A stretch of 64,000 nt of DNA from Ctenosaura bakeri (Eukaryota; Chordata; Lepidosauria; Squamata; Iguanidae): assembly GCA_948474755.1 (NCBI GenBank), contig CAOLHI010001238.1:124001-188000 (forward strand). Reading direction: 5' to 3'. Within the stretch, counting starts at the first letter, position 1; each line of letters starts with the position of its first letter. The notes beneath the pieces were generated by a model. The model was not told the DNA's origin, made no database searches, and worked only from the letters and a program-made list of their open reading frames with translations. The position numbers and the translations under genes are program-made. Positions 1 through 11,460 of this stretch are shown here, piece by piece.

Positions 1-319
1 TTAAAGTAGTGCTTATCACCAGTAATGGACTGGATGAGTACAAGCAAAATGAAGCTTAATCCAGAACAACAGAGGTGCTCCTGGTCAACCAAAAGGCAGA
101 GCAAGGCAGAGGGATTCATTCTATTCTGGATGTGGTTACACTTTTTCTGAAGACTCACAGCTTGGGTGTATTCCTGGAACCAAGGCCCATTGTGGAAGTT
201 CAGGTTTCTGCAGTGGCTAGGAGTACATTTATACAGCTAAAGCTTGTGAACCAACTGTATCAGTTCATAGAGACATTTGAACTTGCCATGGTAACACATG
301 CCTGAGTTACATCTCATTT
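1..319 (+). pseudogene. L2-type LINE ORF2 relic, segment 1 (post-polymerase RT region)
   Basis: Broken part of a non-LTR retrotransposon ORF2. Around base 20 it reads like the L2 segment MDW-(M)-(K)LN-(K)TEVLL, then LGVFLEPRPIVEVQVSAV and a stretch ending VTSH just before base 319. These match the conserved region after the catalytic YADD motif in reptile L2/CR1-group elements. A stop codon and frame shifts show it is dead. Its continuation is at 775-880, so it is one L2 copy split by the MITE at 320-774. The 5' end lies outside the window. Assignment rests on recognising motifs by eye; the exact L2 subfamily is unknown. Confidence 0.75.
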
Positions 320-774
320 GGCCATTTCCGCACGGGGCAAGGGAACTGCCCCGTGCCACTACTTACCAGATCTTCTGGCTCCCCAGTCTCATCCAGGCTG
401 CTCCGGAGCAGTGTGTGGTCGTAGATCCGCACTGCTCTGATGTCCAAAATGGCGGCTTCCGGTTGGTCATGGGTCCCGACCAACTGCTGAAGCTTGCCAG
501 TCTAAAGCCCACCCTCCGCAGATCGCAGGCCCGCATTGGTGCAAGCCTGCAAATCTGCACCGGAGAGCAGGCACGCAGTGGCGCACTCTGGGCTTTTGAA
601 AGACCGGAAAAATCAGGTCTTTCAAAAGCACGCTGGAGGACCACTTGGGGTCATTCCGGAGCAGACTGAGGTGCAGATCTACAGTAAGAAGTCTGGACCC
701 AGTATGCTCCAAGGTGCAGACATCCTCCGCGGAGGATGGACTGCACCGTTTTTATTACCCCGTGCGGAAATGGC
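320..774 (+). mobile_element. Harbinger-like multi-hairpin MITE, copy 1
   Basis: A 455-bp non-autonomous DNA transposon. The ends are inverted repeats (GGCCATTTCCGCACGGGG at the left, its complement at the right, last base lost). TTT occurs at 317-319 and again at 775-777, a 3-bp target duplication. The interior is a chain of hairpins: 331-355, 406-437 (GAGCAGTG/CACTGCTC), 461-484 (GGTTGGTC/GACCAAC), a long imperfect stem near 525-560, and 592-629 with perfect 14-bp arms. There is no transposase. A 3-bp A/T-rich duplication with GGCC ends fits PIF/Harbinger; this is inference without a search. It interrupts an L2 ORF. Confidence 0.8.
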
Positions 775-880
775 TTTGGACTACTGCAATGTATTTTACA
801 CATGGCAAAAGAAAGGCCAAAAACTTCAACTGTTCCAAAGAGTTACAGCCATACTAGAGCTTGCTGTTTATAGTGTGCTA
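775..880 (+). pseudogene. L2-type LINE ORF2 relic, segment 2
   Basis: Continuation of the L2 copy at 1-319. Joining the two sides and removing one TTT gives the L2 motif VTS-H-LDYCN followed by VFYTWQKKGQKLQLFQRV, which resembles LDYCN-LY-GLP---KLQLVQNAAARL of intact elements. Similarity fades after about base 880. Confidence 0.7.
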
Positions 881-1654
881 TGCTGCATATCTTACATACA
901 TGGCAAATTTGAGGGTTGGGGTCAAAATGGAGCACTGGCAGACCCCATAACATGGTGGCTCACCTGCTCCTTCCTCCCAGAGGCCCATGCAGCTTGGTGT
1001 GGCCCTGGGGAGAAGCGAGAACCACCAGTCAAAGAATTTAAACCCTTGTTTTGAATTTATTGGCTGGCAGATCTGGCTGGAGTGAATTTCTTGCTGTTTT
1101 GTCTCAGGTCAGGTATATTTAATTGCCTGCTCCCATGTATGCTCATCAGATGCTTTCCAAGTGTCATCCCACCCACCCACACATGTCTTGCTTGTCTCAA
1201 TTCTTATTGTGCTTATGTTGTATTTGGGTATGTTGCCAACTATGGTTCTGTCAATTTGTTAATTTCTCAATTTATCACAACTTTTGGGAGGAGTTGGCAT
1301 GAATCTTGGTTCTGAGACATCTATCAACAATGTCTCCAAGGCTTTGGTAGTGTTGAAGGAGATCTTCTTAAGGGACTCTGGGAGGTGTGGGGCTGAGTTG
1401 CTTCTGCCTAGCTTGGGAGCAGATATCTTTCCTGCACCTCTTGGTGGCATGAGGGGCCACATGAGTCATCCACCCATCATTTCCTGTCATCCCAAGGGTT
1501 CCAGCATCAGGCCAAAAGGTTGCAGTCATCAAAGCAACAGGAAGTTTAATTGATGCCTAGATTGGGACTCGTGCATATTACCAAGCCTACCTACAGCTGT
1601 AACAAATAAAAGTTATGTATCCTTACAATTCACCTGGGTTTGTGTTAGTGAATT
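881..1654. other. Unassigned sequence
   Basis: No supported gene or recognised repeat. Open frames here are short and composition is ordinary. Confidence 0.4.
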
Positions 1655-2100
1655 ATTTTGGTGATGTTGGACTTGCCCCAGAACTTGCCAAAGCCCTAAA
1701 TGGCTCAGGTTCACATTACTTGAAGGACTGTATTCTCTCACATGAGTCTATCTGGGTCTTCAGATCTTCAGGAGCACTATGCTTTTTCTTTCACTACCCT
1801 GACAAGTATATCTGGCACATCCGGTGGGAATACTACAGAGGGCCTTTTTGGTATCTTCTCACAAGCACTGGAATTCCCTTCCTAGAGATATTAGGCCAGT
1901 TCTCTCCTTGTCCTTCTGCCAGCAAGAGAAGACTTTTATCATTACTGTTTTGACAAGCCTTTGGGAGCTGAGAGTTTATGGGAACAGGATTTTTAATAAT
2001 GTGCTCTGTTGCCCATGGTTTTTTACTTTTTAATGGATATATTTTAATTCCATTGATAGTTTGATGAGATTTTAACTTTGGTTGTTTTTAGCAATGTAAG
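1655..2100 (+). mobile_element. Decayed L2-like LINE 3' end
   Basis: Around 1690-1760 the frame gives ALNGSGSHYLKDC and VFRSSG, and in another frame (1850-1900) HWNSLPRDIRPVLS and FCQQEKTF. These match the L2 C-terminal blocks ALHGL-P-YL-D, LRSS, LWNSLP and F---LKTFLF. At least one frameshift separates the blocks. An AT-rich 3' tail follows. The copy is older than the L2 at 10288. Confidence 0.65.
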
Positions 2101-2465
2101 TGTTTATTTGCATTTGTTCTAATTTTTGTAAGCCAATTTTGCTGTCACAGTCACAAAAGGGTTGGGTTATAATAACAATAACTATGACTACTCCTACTAA
2201 CAGTAGCAAAAAGCTTCTGCAATATTTTAAAAATTACAAGGATGGTGGGCAACGTCTTGCAGTGGAGCACTACATCCCCAAACCCTTGGCAGTTGTCCCA
2301 CTGCTGCTTTATGCTATTTGGTCTTTTTTTCTTTCCTTTTCAACACATTTTCCACTGTCTTCTAAACTTCAAAAATGCCTATTAGAGTGATGAGGAGAAG
2401 GAACATACAAGGACAACAATGACTCTAGCCTCAATACTTTATTCTACCTGACCCCCTATTGTGTA
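2101..2465. other. AT-rich unassigned sequence
   Basis: No gene or recognised repeat apart from the end of an L2-like tail. Confidence 0.35.

Positions 2466-2533
<68 letters not shown>
2466..2533 (+). repeat. (TCTG)n/(TCTA)n microsatellite
   Basis: Short run of TCTG units passing into about 14 TCTA units, nearly uninterrupted, so probably length-polymorphic. Confidence 0.95.
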
Positions 2534-2589
2534 AACCTATTCAGAAAACAACGATTGATACTGGATGTAATGGGATCAAGAGAAAACTA

Positions 2590-2720
2590 ACATGAGCCTA
2601 AATCCAAATGTCCCAACTAGAGTGGATTGATTGCATCAATGTAATTTACATATGTTTTGACTTTCCATTTAGACATTGATTCAATGGGTGTACTTTCGTT
2701 GGGACAAGCAATTATAAGCC
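2590..2720. repeat. Short interspersed repeat with CATTGATTCAATGGG core
   Basis: Contains CATTGATTCAATGGGTGTAC at 2671-2690 and flanking text also seen near 6055-6190, 16204-16270, 22835-22905, 23485-23590 and 29115-29195. The core is partly self-complementary. I recognise this sequence type as common in reptile DNA but cannot name the family. Confidence 0.5.
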
Positions 2721-3410
2721 TTAGTTTGCTTATCCCCAGAGTGTGGAAAAGTTACTTTTTTTGATAACTCCCAGAACACTCCATGCCACTCTGTCAGCAT
2801 GGTAATTGGCCATACCAGTTGGGGGATTCTGAGAGTTGTCATTAAAAAGTTACTTTTCCAAGTTCTGGAGATACCCAATCTAAGGTCTATATCTAATTGT
2901 TTGTCCCATCTTCCAAGCAGACCCATCTTCCAAGACATAGAATGTCACTGCCACAAAATATTGTGGTGATTAGTATCCAAAGGAGCTTCTCCACCAAAGG
3001 AAAGGACATTGCTGATAGATTCCATTTCTCTTCTCCTTGGAAGCCCCTATGTATCTGGAAAACTGACATGCCAGAGGTGCGCAGGAGGCCTGGGTGGGGT
3101 GGGGTCAGGCGAATTCTGTTATGCCTGTAAAACCCCAATCACCTATAAATATGGGCAGGGAGAATCTAAGTCTAGCCATCTGTAGTTTGTGATGAGAGCT
3201 GTGGGACACTGCCTAAAATTGGGGGTGTCTCCAACAGTTCAAGTAGTTAAAGCTGCTACAGAATTTCAGTGTATCTGTTCCACTAACTTCCAAATGATAT
3301 GGGTTAAACTTTCAAATCAAGAAACAATACATTCAGTTCAGGAGGAGAAGAGGAGAAAGCCAGCTGTAATCCAATTATTCATCAGAAAAATACGTTTAGG
3401 AAAATACTTA
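2721..3410. other. Unassigned sequence before MITE copy 2
   Basis: No gene or recognised repeat. A 77-aa and an 81-aa open frame overlap on opposite strands near 2900-3138 without any recognisable motif. Confidence 0.35.
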
Positions 3411-3910
3411 GGCCCTTTCCGCACAAGGCAAGTGAATCGCTCCGTGCCATTACTTACCGGCTCTTCTTGGGTTCAAAGTAACTCACACTGTCCCCTGAGC
3501 CCTTCTGCAGGGCTCCTCCATTGGTGCAGTGTGAACTGGAGCAGTGCGAGGTCTGTAGATCTGCATTGCTCTGGCTCAAAATAGCAGCTTCTGGTGTCTT
3601 CGTGGGAGTGGACCACCCACTGACGCTGGCCATGCCCACAGCCCACCCTCCGCTGATCGCAGGCTCACATTGGTGCGAGCCTGCGCATCTGCACAGGTAA
3701 GTAGGAATGCAGTGGTGTGTTCCAGAAAATGTAAAGACTGGAATTTTCCGGTCTTTACTTAGCATGATGGAGGACCACTTGGGGGCGGGTTGGATCATAC
3801 TAAGGTGCGGAACTAAGTTAAATAGTCCGCACCTAGTCCGATCCAAGGTGCGGACGACCTCCGTGCCAGGATGCCTTGGACCGTTTTAACTGTCTTGTGC
3901 GGAAAGGGCC
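3411..3910 (+). mobile_element. Harbinger-like multi-hairpin MITE, copy 2
   Basis: 500 bp, ends GGCCCTTTCCGCACAAG and its exact complement, flanked by TTA at 3408-3410 and 3911-3913. Internal hairpins match those of copy 1 in place: 3539-3571 (GAGCAGTGC/GCATTGCTC), a long stem near 3651-3695 around the loop ATTGGTG, 3731-3758 (13-bp arms, one G.T) and 3807-3830 (GCGGA/TCCGC). No coding capacity. It is the longest copy; the extra length lies in the 5' half. Confidence 0.82.
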
Positions 3911-6054
3911 TTAAGAACAGATTTGTAATGAAAGTTTTAGGAAAAGTGGCAAACTTTTTGACGAAGCTTATTTTTAATCTGTATATTTTGAATTTGTTTT
4001 GTTGGACATTTAAATTTTTCAGTAGGGTCTGGGAATTTTATTGAAGGCCAGGGATAAAGTTAATATGTGTATGTGTGTGTATCTTTTTTCTCTTGGTTAC
4101 TAAGTTGTCTCCTGTTTTTTGGGATTCCCCCCCTCCGCTAGGCCTTTTAAGAATGCAAGATAACACAGACTTTGAGATTAGTCTCAACTCTGTAACATCT
4201 TTTGGTAAACCAAGGATATCCATCTTTAGACAGCACGTTTAGTAATATCATAGGAATACCTGGGCTTTCTCTAAGTTTGAAAAGCTATGATAATTGCTCA
4301 ACTTTACCATCACAAATTGTACGTTTAGATCACAATGCAGTTACATTAAACAGTTTTAGGTCTTGTTGACTTCAATGGAAGAAGTACAAGCTTGTGCATT
4401 TCATTTTCCCATTTTAATCAGTGTGTAGTGCTAAATGCTGGCTGGTTTGTGCCCTATTGTATAACAACTGCAGTCCAAATTGCTTTCTATCCTCTGAATA
4501 GCTTGTCTTTGCTACTTATCATCAGCCTGATCATACTTGTGCTACAAACTTTGACGTTCTGAAATAATTTTATTACTTTTACAATTTAGTAAGCATTTAA
4601 AGCTCCAGCACAGCATGTCTGTTTCTACTTAGGAATATAGATTTCCCCCCCTTTAACCAGAACTTTTCAACCTTCTGTGATCTCTTTATAATTCCCTTTG
4701 GGATACATAATTGTGCTCGATCAATTTGTTAAAGGCTTTTGAAGTGTTAAAAAAGCTGCATTAAAATTATTTTCTTTCAGGTTTTATGTTAATGAATATA
4801 AGGTGCTATTCAAAGCAAAGTCAGTGTGTCAAGGGAACTTTAACTAAAGTTATTCATACATAAACTAAAAAAGGAAACATCTTTAGTGGAGGAAAATACA
4901 TTTAATGAGTAAGTGCAGCACACAATTCCCCCTTTCAAAAATGTCAGTTCATATTGAATCTCCATTCTAGATATCTTACAATTACTTTGTCAACAGAAGG
5001 TAAAGTAGTGATGGATGATGCATTGGTTCTTGAAACCAAACTTTCTGTGAGTTACTTAGGCTGAAACTAAGTGCTTTTACATTCCAGTCTTATTGATGAT
5101 AGTGGTTTTATATTTATCACCCTGTCATTTCAGTTGACTGTATCAGCCTCTTCAGTGCGGCAATATGGACACTAATGGAGGTGTGTCCTTAGTGCTCTAC
5201 AGGGTCACAGATTCATTCCACTAACACATTCACAGTACTGTTATAAACTCAGAGGGGAAAAATGCTTCCCCTTGTTCCCTGGCCCCAATTTTAAACAGAC
5301 GTCTGAAGTTAATAAGGCATATTAGAAAAGACTTTTGAACTCCTTTCTTACTGCTCTCTCCTGGAATACAAAATGGAACCTATAGAATGATGCGAATGGT
5401 TAGTAGCCTTTGACAGTGTAGTGGAAGCAGGACTGACAGGATCAAGGTGCTGAGACATTTTGGTCAGCAAGGATACTGATGTCATCTGCCACCACCTTCA
5501 AGTTTCCCTTCCTGCTCTGAGTTTACCTGAACTCCTCAAGATAGCCAGGGGACAATGGATCTGCCCGAGGAGCTGGGGGAGGCGGGGAACTTAACCAAGG
5601 TGGACCTCAGGGATAGGTCTGAGGGGTCCATGACACACTGAAGAATAAGAATAATTGCTTCTGCTGCTTTGGTTTGCTTCCTAGCATTGTGGGAAGAAAA
5701 ACAATGCAAAATTATATTATAGCTCTGATTTCATTTTGCTATTAGATACTTTTAGGAGTCAGGTTTTTAAGTGTTCATTGCCATCAGAATGAAGAGTTAA
5801 AGATGCTGTGCACCTTGCCATATAAAAGACTACTCCACAATTTCCATTTTGCATTCAAACAACAGCAACTTCCCCACTGCTATTTATTACAGAACAGAAT
5901 TATCATTTACTTCTTGTTATATTTACACAAGTTGGATTTATTTGATTTTCTCTTTTCCAGGAACTGCCCCTTTTGTGTGTGTGTTTGTGGGAGGGTACGA
6001 TGAAGACATTTTTTTTAAAAAAAATTAAATGTTTGCATTAAGATTCATCAGGCC
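3911..6054. other. Long unassigned AT-rich stretch
   Basis: About 2.1 kb without gene, LINE or SINE that I can recognise. TTGACTTCAATGG at 4366-4378 resembles the short interspersed repeat core seen elsewhere. Confidence 0.4.
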
Positions 6055-6190
6055 ATTAAAACCTAAATCCAATTGTTAATCCTATCCAGAGCAAACCCAT
6101 AGAATAATTGTGGAATGTTAATACTTATATAAATTGCATTAATTCAATGAGTCTATTCCACCTGAGAGTAGCATTTAGATTTAGACGCAG
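6055..6190. repeat. Short interspersed repeat, CATTGA/TCAATG type
   Basis: Text such as AATTCAATGAGTCTATTCC and TAAATCCAATTGTTAATCC resembles the repeat at 2590-2720 and 29115-29195. Degenerate, so family assignment is tentative. Confidence 0.45.
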
Positions 6191-6277
6191 GTTGTCACAA
6201 CAACCTACAAATTTCTTATAGCCAGTGGCAACATTAGCCAAAAGAAGCAGGAAGGAAGGGGGTGGGGGAAGGAAGAA

Positions 6278-6365
6278 GAGAAATGCAGCAGCACCTTTAA
6301 GACTAACTGGTTTTTATTTTCACATGAGCTTTCATGGGTATAATCCCACTTCTTTGAATACAGTA
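6278..6365 (+). repeat. Interspersed repeat, forward arm of an inverted pair
   Basis: Carries CAGCACCTTTAAGACTAACT and, further on, GAGCTTTCATGGGTATAA and CCCACTTCTTTGAATA. The same sequence lies inverted at 6721-6813. I have seen this type often in turtle and lizard DNA, but its class is uncertain to me. Confidence 0.65.
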
Positions 6366-6720
6366 TGGAGTGCTACTAAGGGCTCAGGTATAAAGCATAT
6401 TTACACAGTTGTGGGAGTGGGCTAGAGTATCACAGGATCCAGAAAGATGAAAATCATGACCCTCGCCCTAACTTTTCAGAGACCTATGTGCTCTATGTCC
6501 TCATTCAGATCTTTGCAGTGTCACTTAGTGCTGATGAGTAAGAGCAATAAATCTGCTTACCAAAAGTCAGTTTGCCAGGGTTCAAAACTCCCTCGGAGAA
6601 GATTCCTTTTGTTATATGTGCAGTAGTGAGAACTCTTGTATCAATATACGTAGTGTGCCATGAGGCCATTGTCTTTTTTTTATACCTCTGCTAATAGATT
6701 GAAATTTGTGAATATAATTC

Positions 6721-6813
6721 AATTCGGCAGTTTTTGCATTCAAAGAAGTGAGTTTATATCCACAAAAACTGATGTAAAAATAAAAACCAGTTGATCTTAA
6801 AAGTGCTGCCACA
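6721..6813 (-). repeat. Interspersed repeat, reverse arm of the inverted pair
   Basis: Reverse complement of the repeat at 6278-6365. Both arms can be read as the same series (TGFYF--SF-GY--TSLN), which is a convenient measure of similarity, not evidence of a protein. About 355 bp separate the arms. Confidence 0.65.
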
Positions 6814-8027
6814 TATTTTTTTTTCCTCTCTCCTTTCCTTCCTCCTTTCTATGCTGCAAGAGACTAAGATAGCTACTTCTTTGAGAATTAGCCAACAGAG
6901 TGTTTGTCTTTTAGCAGTTCATTCTGCAGCAGAAATGCCAAGTATTTTCCAGTGTATTTGTAAAATGTGAGCATTTGATGAGTTTGGACTGGGACTGGCA
7001 GGGCTGCTGATGTAAGAATGATTGCATTGTGAGCAATAGGTCTTGTGTGTGTAAAGAAACTTGCTTATGATTTCCATTTGTAGCTAAGTTTTCCTACCTA
7101 AAATTGAGTAACAGTTCCCTTCCCATTCTGTCTGATAGAGGTTTCTGTGAAGCTCAAAAGCTTGCATACTACTTTGCCTCCCAGGAGCTGGGTGAATAAA
7201 TGCAATCACTTTGCCGCTTCCTTATCTCCTGCTCAGGGGCCCTCACAACACTCGTAACTATCTCTAGCCTCCTTTCGGCATTGCTACCTGTCTCTGCTGC
7301 CAAATTTGCTCCTTTCATCTTTCAGTAATATAATGGCACTGTTTTGCAACCTACCCTGTAAATAGGTGGAATTCTACTAGGACCTCAGCTAGCCCAGGAT
7401 CAGATTGCAACACTTATTTATAAGAAATTCTGTCAAGAATCAATAATAGTCTTGGGTCTCAAGTTCCTTCTTTAATAATACTTTGATATGATTTGTCACA
7501 AGCTAGCCCAGAGTCTCCACCAGATTTTATTACTTAGCTTGCAGCACAGTGTCTCATCTTTGAGTCATGAGATCAGCCATGGGGAGACCTTTAAAAAGCT
7601 ATATTCTTTACTCTTTGGTTATTATAGAAAGTCTATATTACTCAATAATACCTTTTATAAGGTGTGCTGTCACATCTTCACATAGATGTTTAACCTCAAT
7701 GTAGATATAGTGAATGCCCGAGGGCCATTCAGGTGACACGGACATTGTCTTTCATGATTGGATGCCAGGTGTATCAACAACAACAACAACAACAAAAAGT
7801 TAGGCCTTATTTTGCAGCTTGGTATTTCTGACTAGGATTTCATACCAACTGTCAACAGCAACTAAGATTTTATTTAGAGTGCAAGGGTGTAACATTTTTA
7901 TTACTTGGAAATATGTCAGGCTTCTCTACAGGTAATTTAGACTCATTTCCACTGCAATACTACTTCCTTAGGTTGCTAGTGTATATCTCAATAAACAGAA
8001 TTCTCCTTAGCCACTAGCATACTTTGG

Positions 8028-8060
<33 letters not shown>

Positions 8061-8692
8061 CTCCAGATCTATAACTCAAGGAGTTACAGTTTGATGCCAA
8101 GCTGGGTTCCAGGTTTGGTTTTTTAGTGTCATAGGCTAGCAAATGTTGGCTTAAGGAACAATAATTCAGTTTTCTACTTAAATTTTCATGGTACAAATCT
8201 GTCATAGGAAAATATATAGATGCATATACTTAAGATTGTCTTAATTTCTTCTGTTCATGCATTCTAAATTCTTTAATAGTGTACTCCTTATAACTGCAAT
8301 GATTGCAACTAGTACAATTAAAAAAATCATGAAATGAAGAAATTTTCTTGCATCTTAAACATGAAGCAAGAATGACACTCCCTCTGCCCTTGTTCCCCTG
8401 ACACTCACCTTCTGTTTTACGCTAAATGTGTATTTTAAAGTATATTGTAACAGTTTTGGGGTAGCTACATTATATCATCTGGTGAATGGCAAAATCCAAA
8501 GGGTAATTAATATTGCAATCCTGTACAGTAATGAAAGAAAGGCAGATCAAGTCAAATTCACAAATGTATTTTCAAAACACAAATTCTCCAAACAAACATC
8601 CTTCATTTTTGAAGCGTAAGGCTGATGACCACATAACTATGCCCTAGGTATCTGCTAGGGAATCTTCATCTGACTGCCTTCTCTTCAGCCAT
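6814..8692. other. Unassigned sequence with two simple repeats
   Basis: Mostly unique AT-rich DNA. It holds a short CAA run at 7774-7796 and a TA run at 8029-8057. No supported gene. Confidence 0.4.
8029..8057 (+). repeat. (TA)n microsatellite
   Basis: About 14 uninterrupted TA units. Confidence 0.9.
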
Positions 8693-9557
8693 TGTTACTC
8701 CAAAACATGGGTGACTCAGGAGTCCACTCGCAATGCCAGTATCTCCATGAAACAGAGCAGAATTAATTAGCTCAGAATTAGGAGGCCTGTGAAAGGAGGG
8801 TAACTTAACAAGATCTTTCCACCAATGTCTACAGGTTCATGCAGAAAAGAACCAGCCAGAGATTCAAAAATAAATTAAAAATATGTTTTATTGAGGGAAA
8901 TTCACTTACACTTGCACACAAGATACAAACAGTCACATGTTCACGCAAGAGCTAACTGAAGGATAAAGGGAGGAAAAATTATGGATAGTGAGGCTGAGAG
9001 GTTTGGGTTATAATTATTAATTCAGAAGAACAGTGAAGAAGCAGTGGAGGTGACTTAGACTTGCATCCAAGGGCAGTATATAGCCAAGAATCAAAGTGGC
9101 AGAGAGACATTCAGCAACTGATGAACTGAAAAGTAGTTGCTCAAAATTCGGTTAATACTTTATTTCCCTTCATGAAGGGAATTGCTTTCTGGAAGAGTAA
9201 ACAAAAGGGGTCTGGAATGGACTGATTTTTTCAATGTCTTGGTTCAGTAAGATGACTGGGCAAGGCTTTGGTAGGAAATGTACACAGCAGGGTTGCTTGT
9301 CTGCTGCATCTGGTTTAACTATTTTCTGTGCACAGTTGAGAGGATTAGCTTAGAGGCATTAAGTCAGACTTTCCCAGGTAATTCACAGTGAACCTATGAC
9401 CTGGCCATGCTGAGGTCACTTCTGAGCTACTACCAACCAGCGTTCCTTCTTCACATGGCCTTTCAGCTGTAAGTGTATACAATTTAATTTCATGGCAATT
9501 AATATTTTCCAATTAGACCATATTAGAGCGTGGGGGTAGATGGCTGCTAATACCACA
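8693..9557 (-). mobile_element. Solo LTR, family B, minus strand
   Basis: Read on the minus strand this resembles the LTR at 46697-47634. Shared blocks include the TAATATGG-(C/T)-TAATTGG region near the 5' end, the text from the polyadenylation signal (TTTATT at 8887-8892 on plus) through GATCTTGTTA, and the 3' end CCTGAGTC ... GTAACA. The 3' end is well defined at 8693 (TGTTACTCC on plus). The 5' end near 9557 reads TGTGGTA, so it has diverged. Flanking 4-mers (CCAT and GTTA) do not match. No gag, pol or env sequence is present. Older than the family A copies. Confidence 0.65.
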
Positions 9558-10250
9558 GTTAGGAGTAATAGAACTCTTTACCTTGGACAGTGTTATACCT
9601 AACTATCAACTTTTCGTAGAAAACCTTCCAGCACTGCACATGTATGAAATGGACATGTATGATGAAGCAACTACAGACTCTGGTCAAGATGGCAAAAGTT
9701 ATTAATTAGGAAAAACACACAAGCAAGGAGAGCTGTTGCAGTTGCTTTTACCTGCTTCTCCTGGGAAGGGCAAGGTACTACCGTCTTCTCTATTCTCCTC
9801 TCCCCACCCCAAGCTGAGTTAATTAAATGCAAACTACTTTTGCACTTTGAACTTGGTTTGCAGCAATTGATTTAAGGTAAGAGGAAAAGTGGAGAGAGAA
9901 AATGGGACATTTTCAAAGCAACTGAAAAGCTTGAGAGGATCTAACTCGTGAGCTCCCAGATTGTCATATTGTAATGGGCAGGGGAAACTACCCCCATCCA
10001 CCTTTATTTTACTTAAAACGAATGATGAAAGAAATCGACATTGGCCCTACCATTACACAAAATGAAGCTGCTGATTTGAGCAGCAAATTTCTCCTGTCGT
10101 GAAAAAGCAGCAAATGTATCAATTATTTAATTGATTAAGACTGTATTTTTACTGCCAGAGATCGGGAGAGGTACATGAAATACAATTTTTCCCACCTGAA
10201 TGGGTTGATGGATTTTCCTCCTCTAAACTAAAATAATCTGAGACTTTAAG
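9558..10250. other. Unassigned sequence
   Basis: No gene or repeat recognised before the L2 relic begins. Confidence 0.35.
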
Positions 10251-10287
10251 CTCAGGTCCAGGATATCTGAGTGACCATATTTTCTCA

Positions 10288-10731
10288 TATCTCAGCTGAT
10301 ACGCCAGCTGTGCCTCTTCCTGGAGCTGGAACACCTAAAAACAGTGGTACATGTGCTGGTAACTTCACAACTTGACTTCTGCAATGCGCTCTACATAGGG
10401 CTACCCATGTGCTTAGTCCGGAAACTTCAATTAGTTCAGAATATGGCAGCCAGGTTGGTCACCGGAAGATCTAAAACTGACCACATAACACCAATTCTGA
10501 AGTCTTTACATTGGCTGTCTATTAGTTTCTGGGCACAGTACAAGGTGTTGGTTCTTACCTTTAAAGCCCTTCATGGCTTGGGGCCAGCCTACCTGCAGGA
10601 TTGCCTTCTCCTATATAATCCGCCCCGCACATTAAGGTCCTCTGGGAGGAATTTTCTGCAGCCAGTCAGAACTAGGTTGGCTGCGGTTACCCAGAGGACC
10701 TTCTCTTCTATCACTCCCAAGTTATGAAATG
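10288..10731 (+). pseudogene. L2 ORF2 C-terminal domain (partial)
   Basis: An unbroken frame reads QLIRQLCLFLELEHLKTVV, then VLVTSQLDFCNALYIGLP, KLQLVQNMAARLVTG, DHITPILKSLHWLSI, FKALHGLGPAYLQDCLL, LRSSGRNFL and ITPKL. This is the conserved sequence after the RT fingers/palm in L2 ORF2. The frame stays open to the end of the ITPKL block and then meets stops, so the protein end is decayed. There is no RT catalytic motif because the copy is 5'-truncated. Confidence 0.85.
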
Positions 10732-10993
10732 GCCTGCCGGAGGAGACCCGGCATACTACCAGTCTTGACAGCTTTAAAAAAGCAGTCAAGACTGGTCTCT
10801 TCCAACAGGCCTTCCCAGACTAGTACTCCACAGCCTCCCACCAACTGTCCTCCTGTTTTTTATAGTTAATGTGTTTTAGGGGTTTTTAGAACGGTTGGTG
10901 GGTGGGGAGGATGGGTTATATTTTAATGTTTTTAATGTATTTGATATACTGTTGTAATACCGCCTCGATCCATTGGGAGAGGCGGGATATAAA

Positions 10994-11033
<40 letters not shown>

Positions 11034-11034
11034 T
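10288..11034 (+). mobile_element. L2-type LINE, 5'-truncated, with (ATT)n tail
   Basis: The best-preserved L2 3' end in the window. It runs from the ORF2 C-terminus through a short 3' UTR with the typical reptile L2 ending (AATACCGCCTCGATCCATTG, GAGGCGGGATATAAAT) into about 15 ATT units at 10993-11034. The ATT run is the element's own 3' repeat tail. It abuts another L2 3' end at 11035, suggesting insertion into or next to an older copy. Confidence 0.85.
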
Positions 11035-11460
11035 GAACCTTCAGATGAGGCACTTCTCTTTGTCTCACTGCCGTCACAGACATAGTTGGTAGGAATGCAG
11101 GAGAGGGCCTTCTGTGTGGCTGCTCCCAGACTTTGGAACTCCTTCCCTAGCAAGATTAGAATGGTTCCTGCTTTGTTGTCTTTCTGTTCCAGCAAACCTC
11201 TGGGAATTGAATGTTAACAAGAGAAGAGTTTTTTTTTTTTTTAATAGGGCTTTATTGTGTTTGAAACCTTTTCTTAAAGTAATATTTTAAATGGTTTTAA
11301 TTCTATTTTAGTTTAATACTGTTTTAACTTTTGTGTATTTTTAACTATATACATTTTATTGTAATTTTTTGTCTTTTGTAAACTATCTGGGTCAAAGGTG
11401 AGACATAAATAAAGAGATGGATAGATGGACGGACAGAGGAATAGATAGATAGATGGATGA
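11035..11460 (+). mobile_element. Older L2-like LINE 3' end
   Basis: AGGAGAGGGCCTTCTGTGTG, GCTGCTCCCAGACTTTGGAA and CTCCTTCCCTAGCAAGATTA match the L2 block encoding RAFSVAAP-LWNSLP. An AT-rich 3' UTR follows, ending GTGAGACATAAATAAAGA and a degenerate GATG/GATA tail to about 11460. It differs in tail from the copy at 10288. Confidence 0.7.

Noticed and set aside
536..1054. 172-codon open frame
   Set aside because: It crosses from the MITE at 320-774 into L2 and unique DNA, so it is an accidental frame in GC-rich stems.
2466..2533. CRISPR-like regular repeat
   Set aside because: Plain tetranucleotide microsatellite without spacers, and the DNA is vertebrate.
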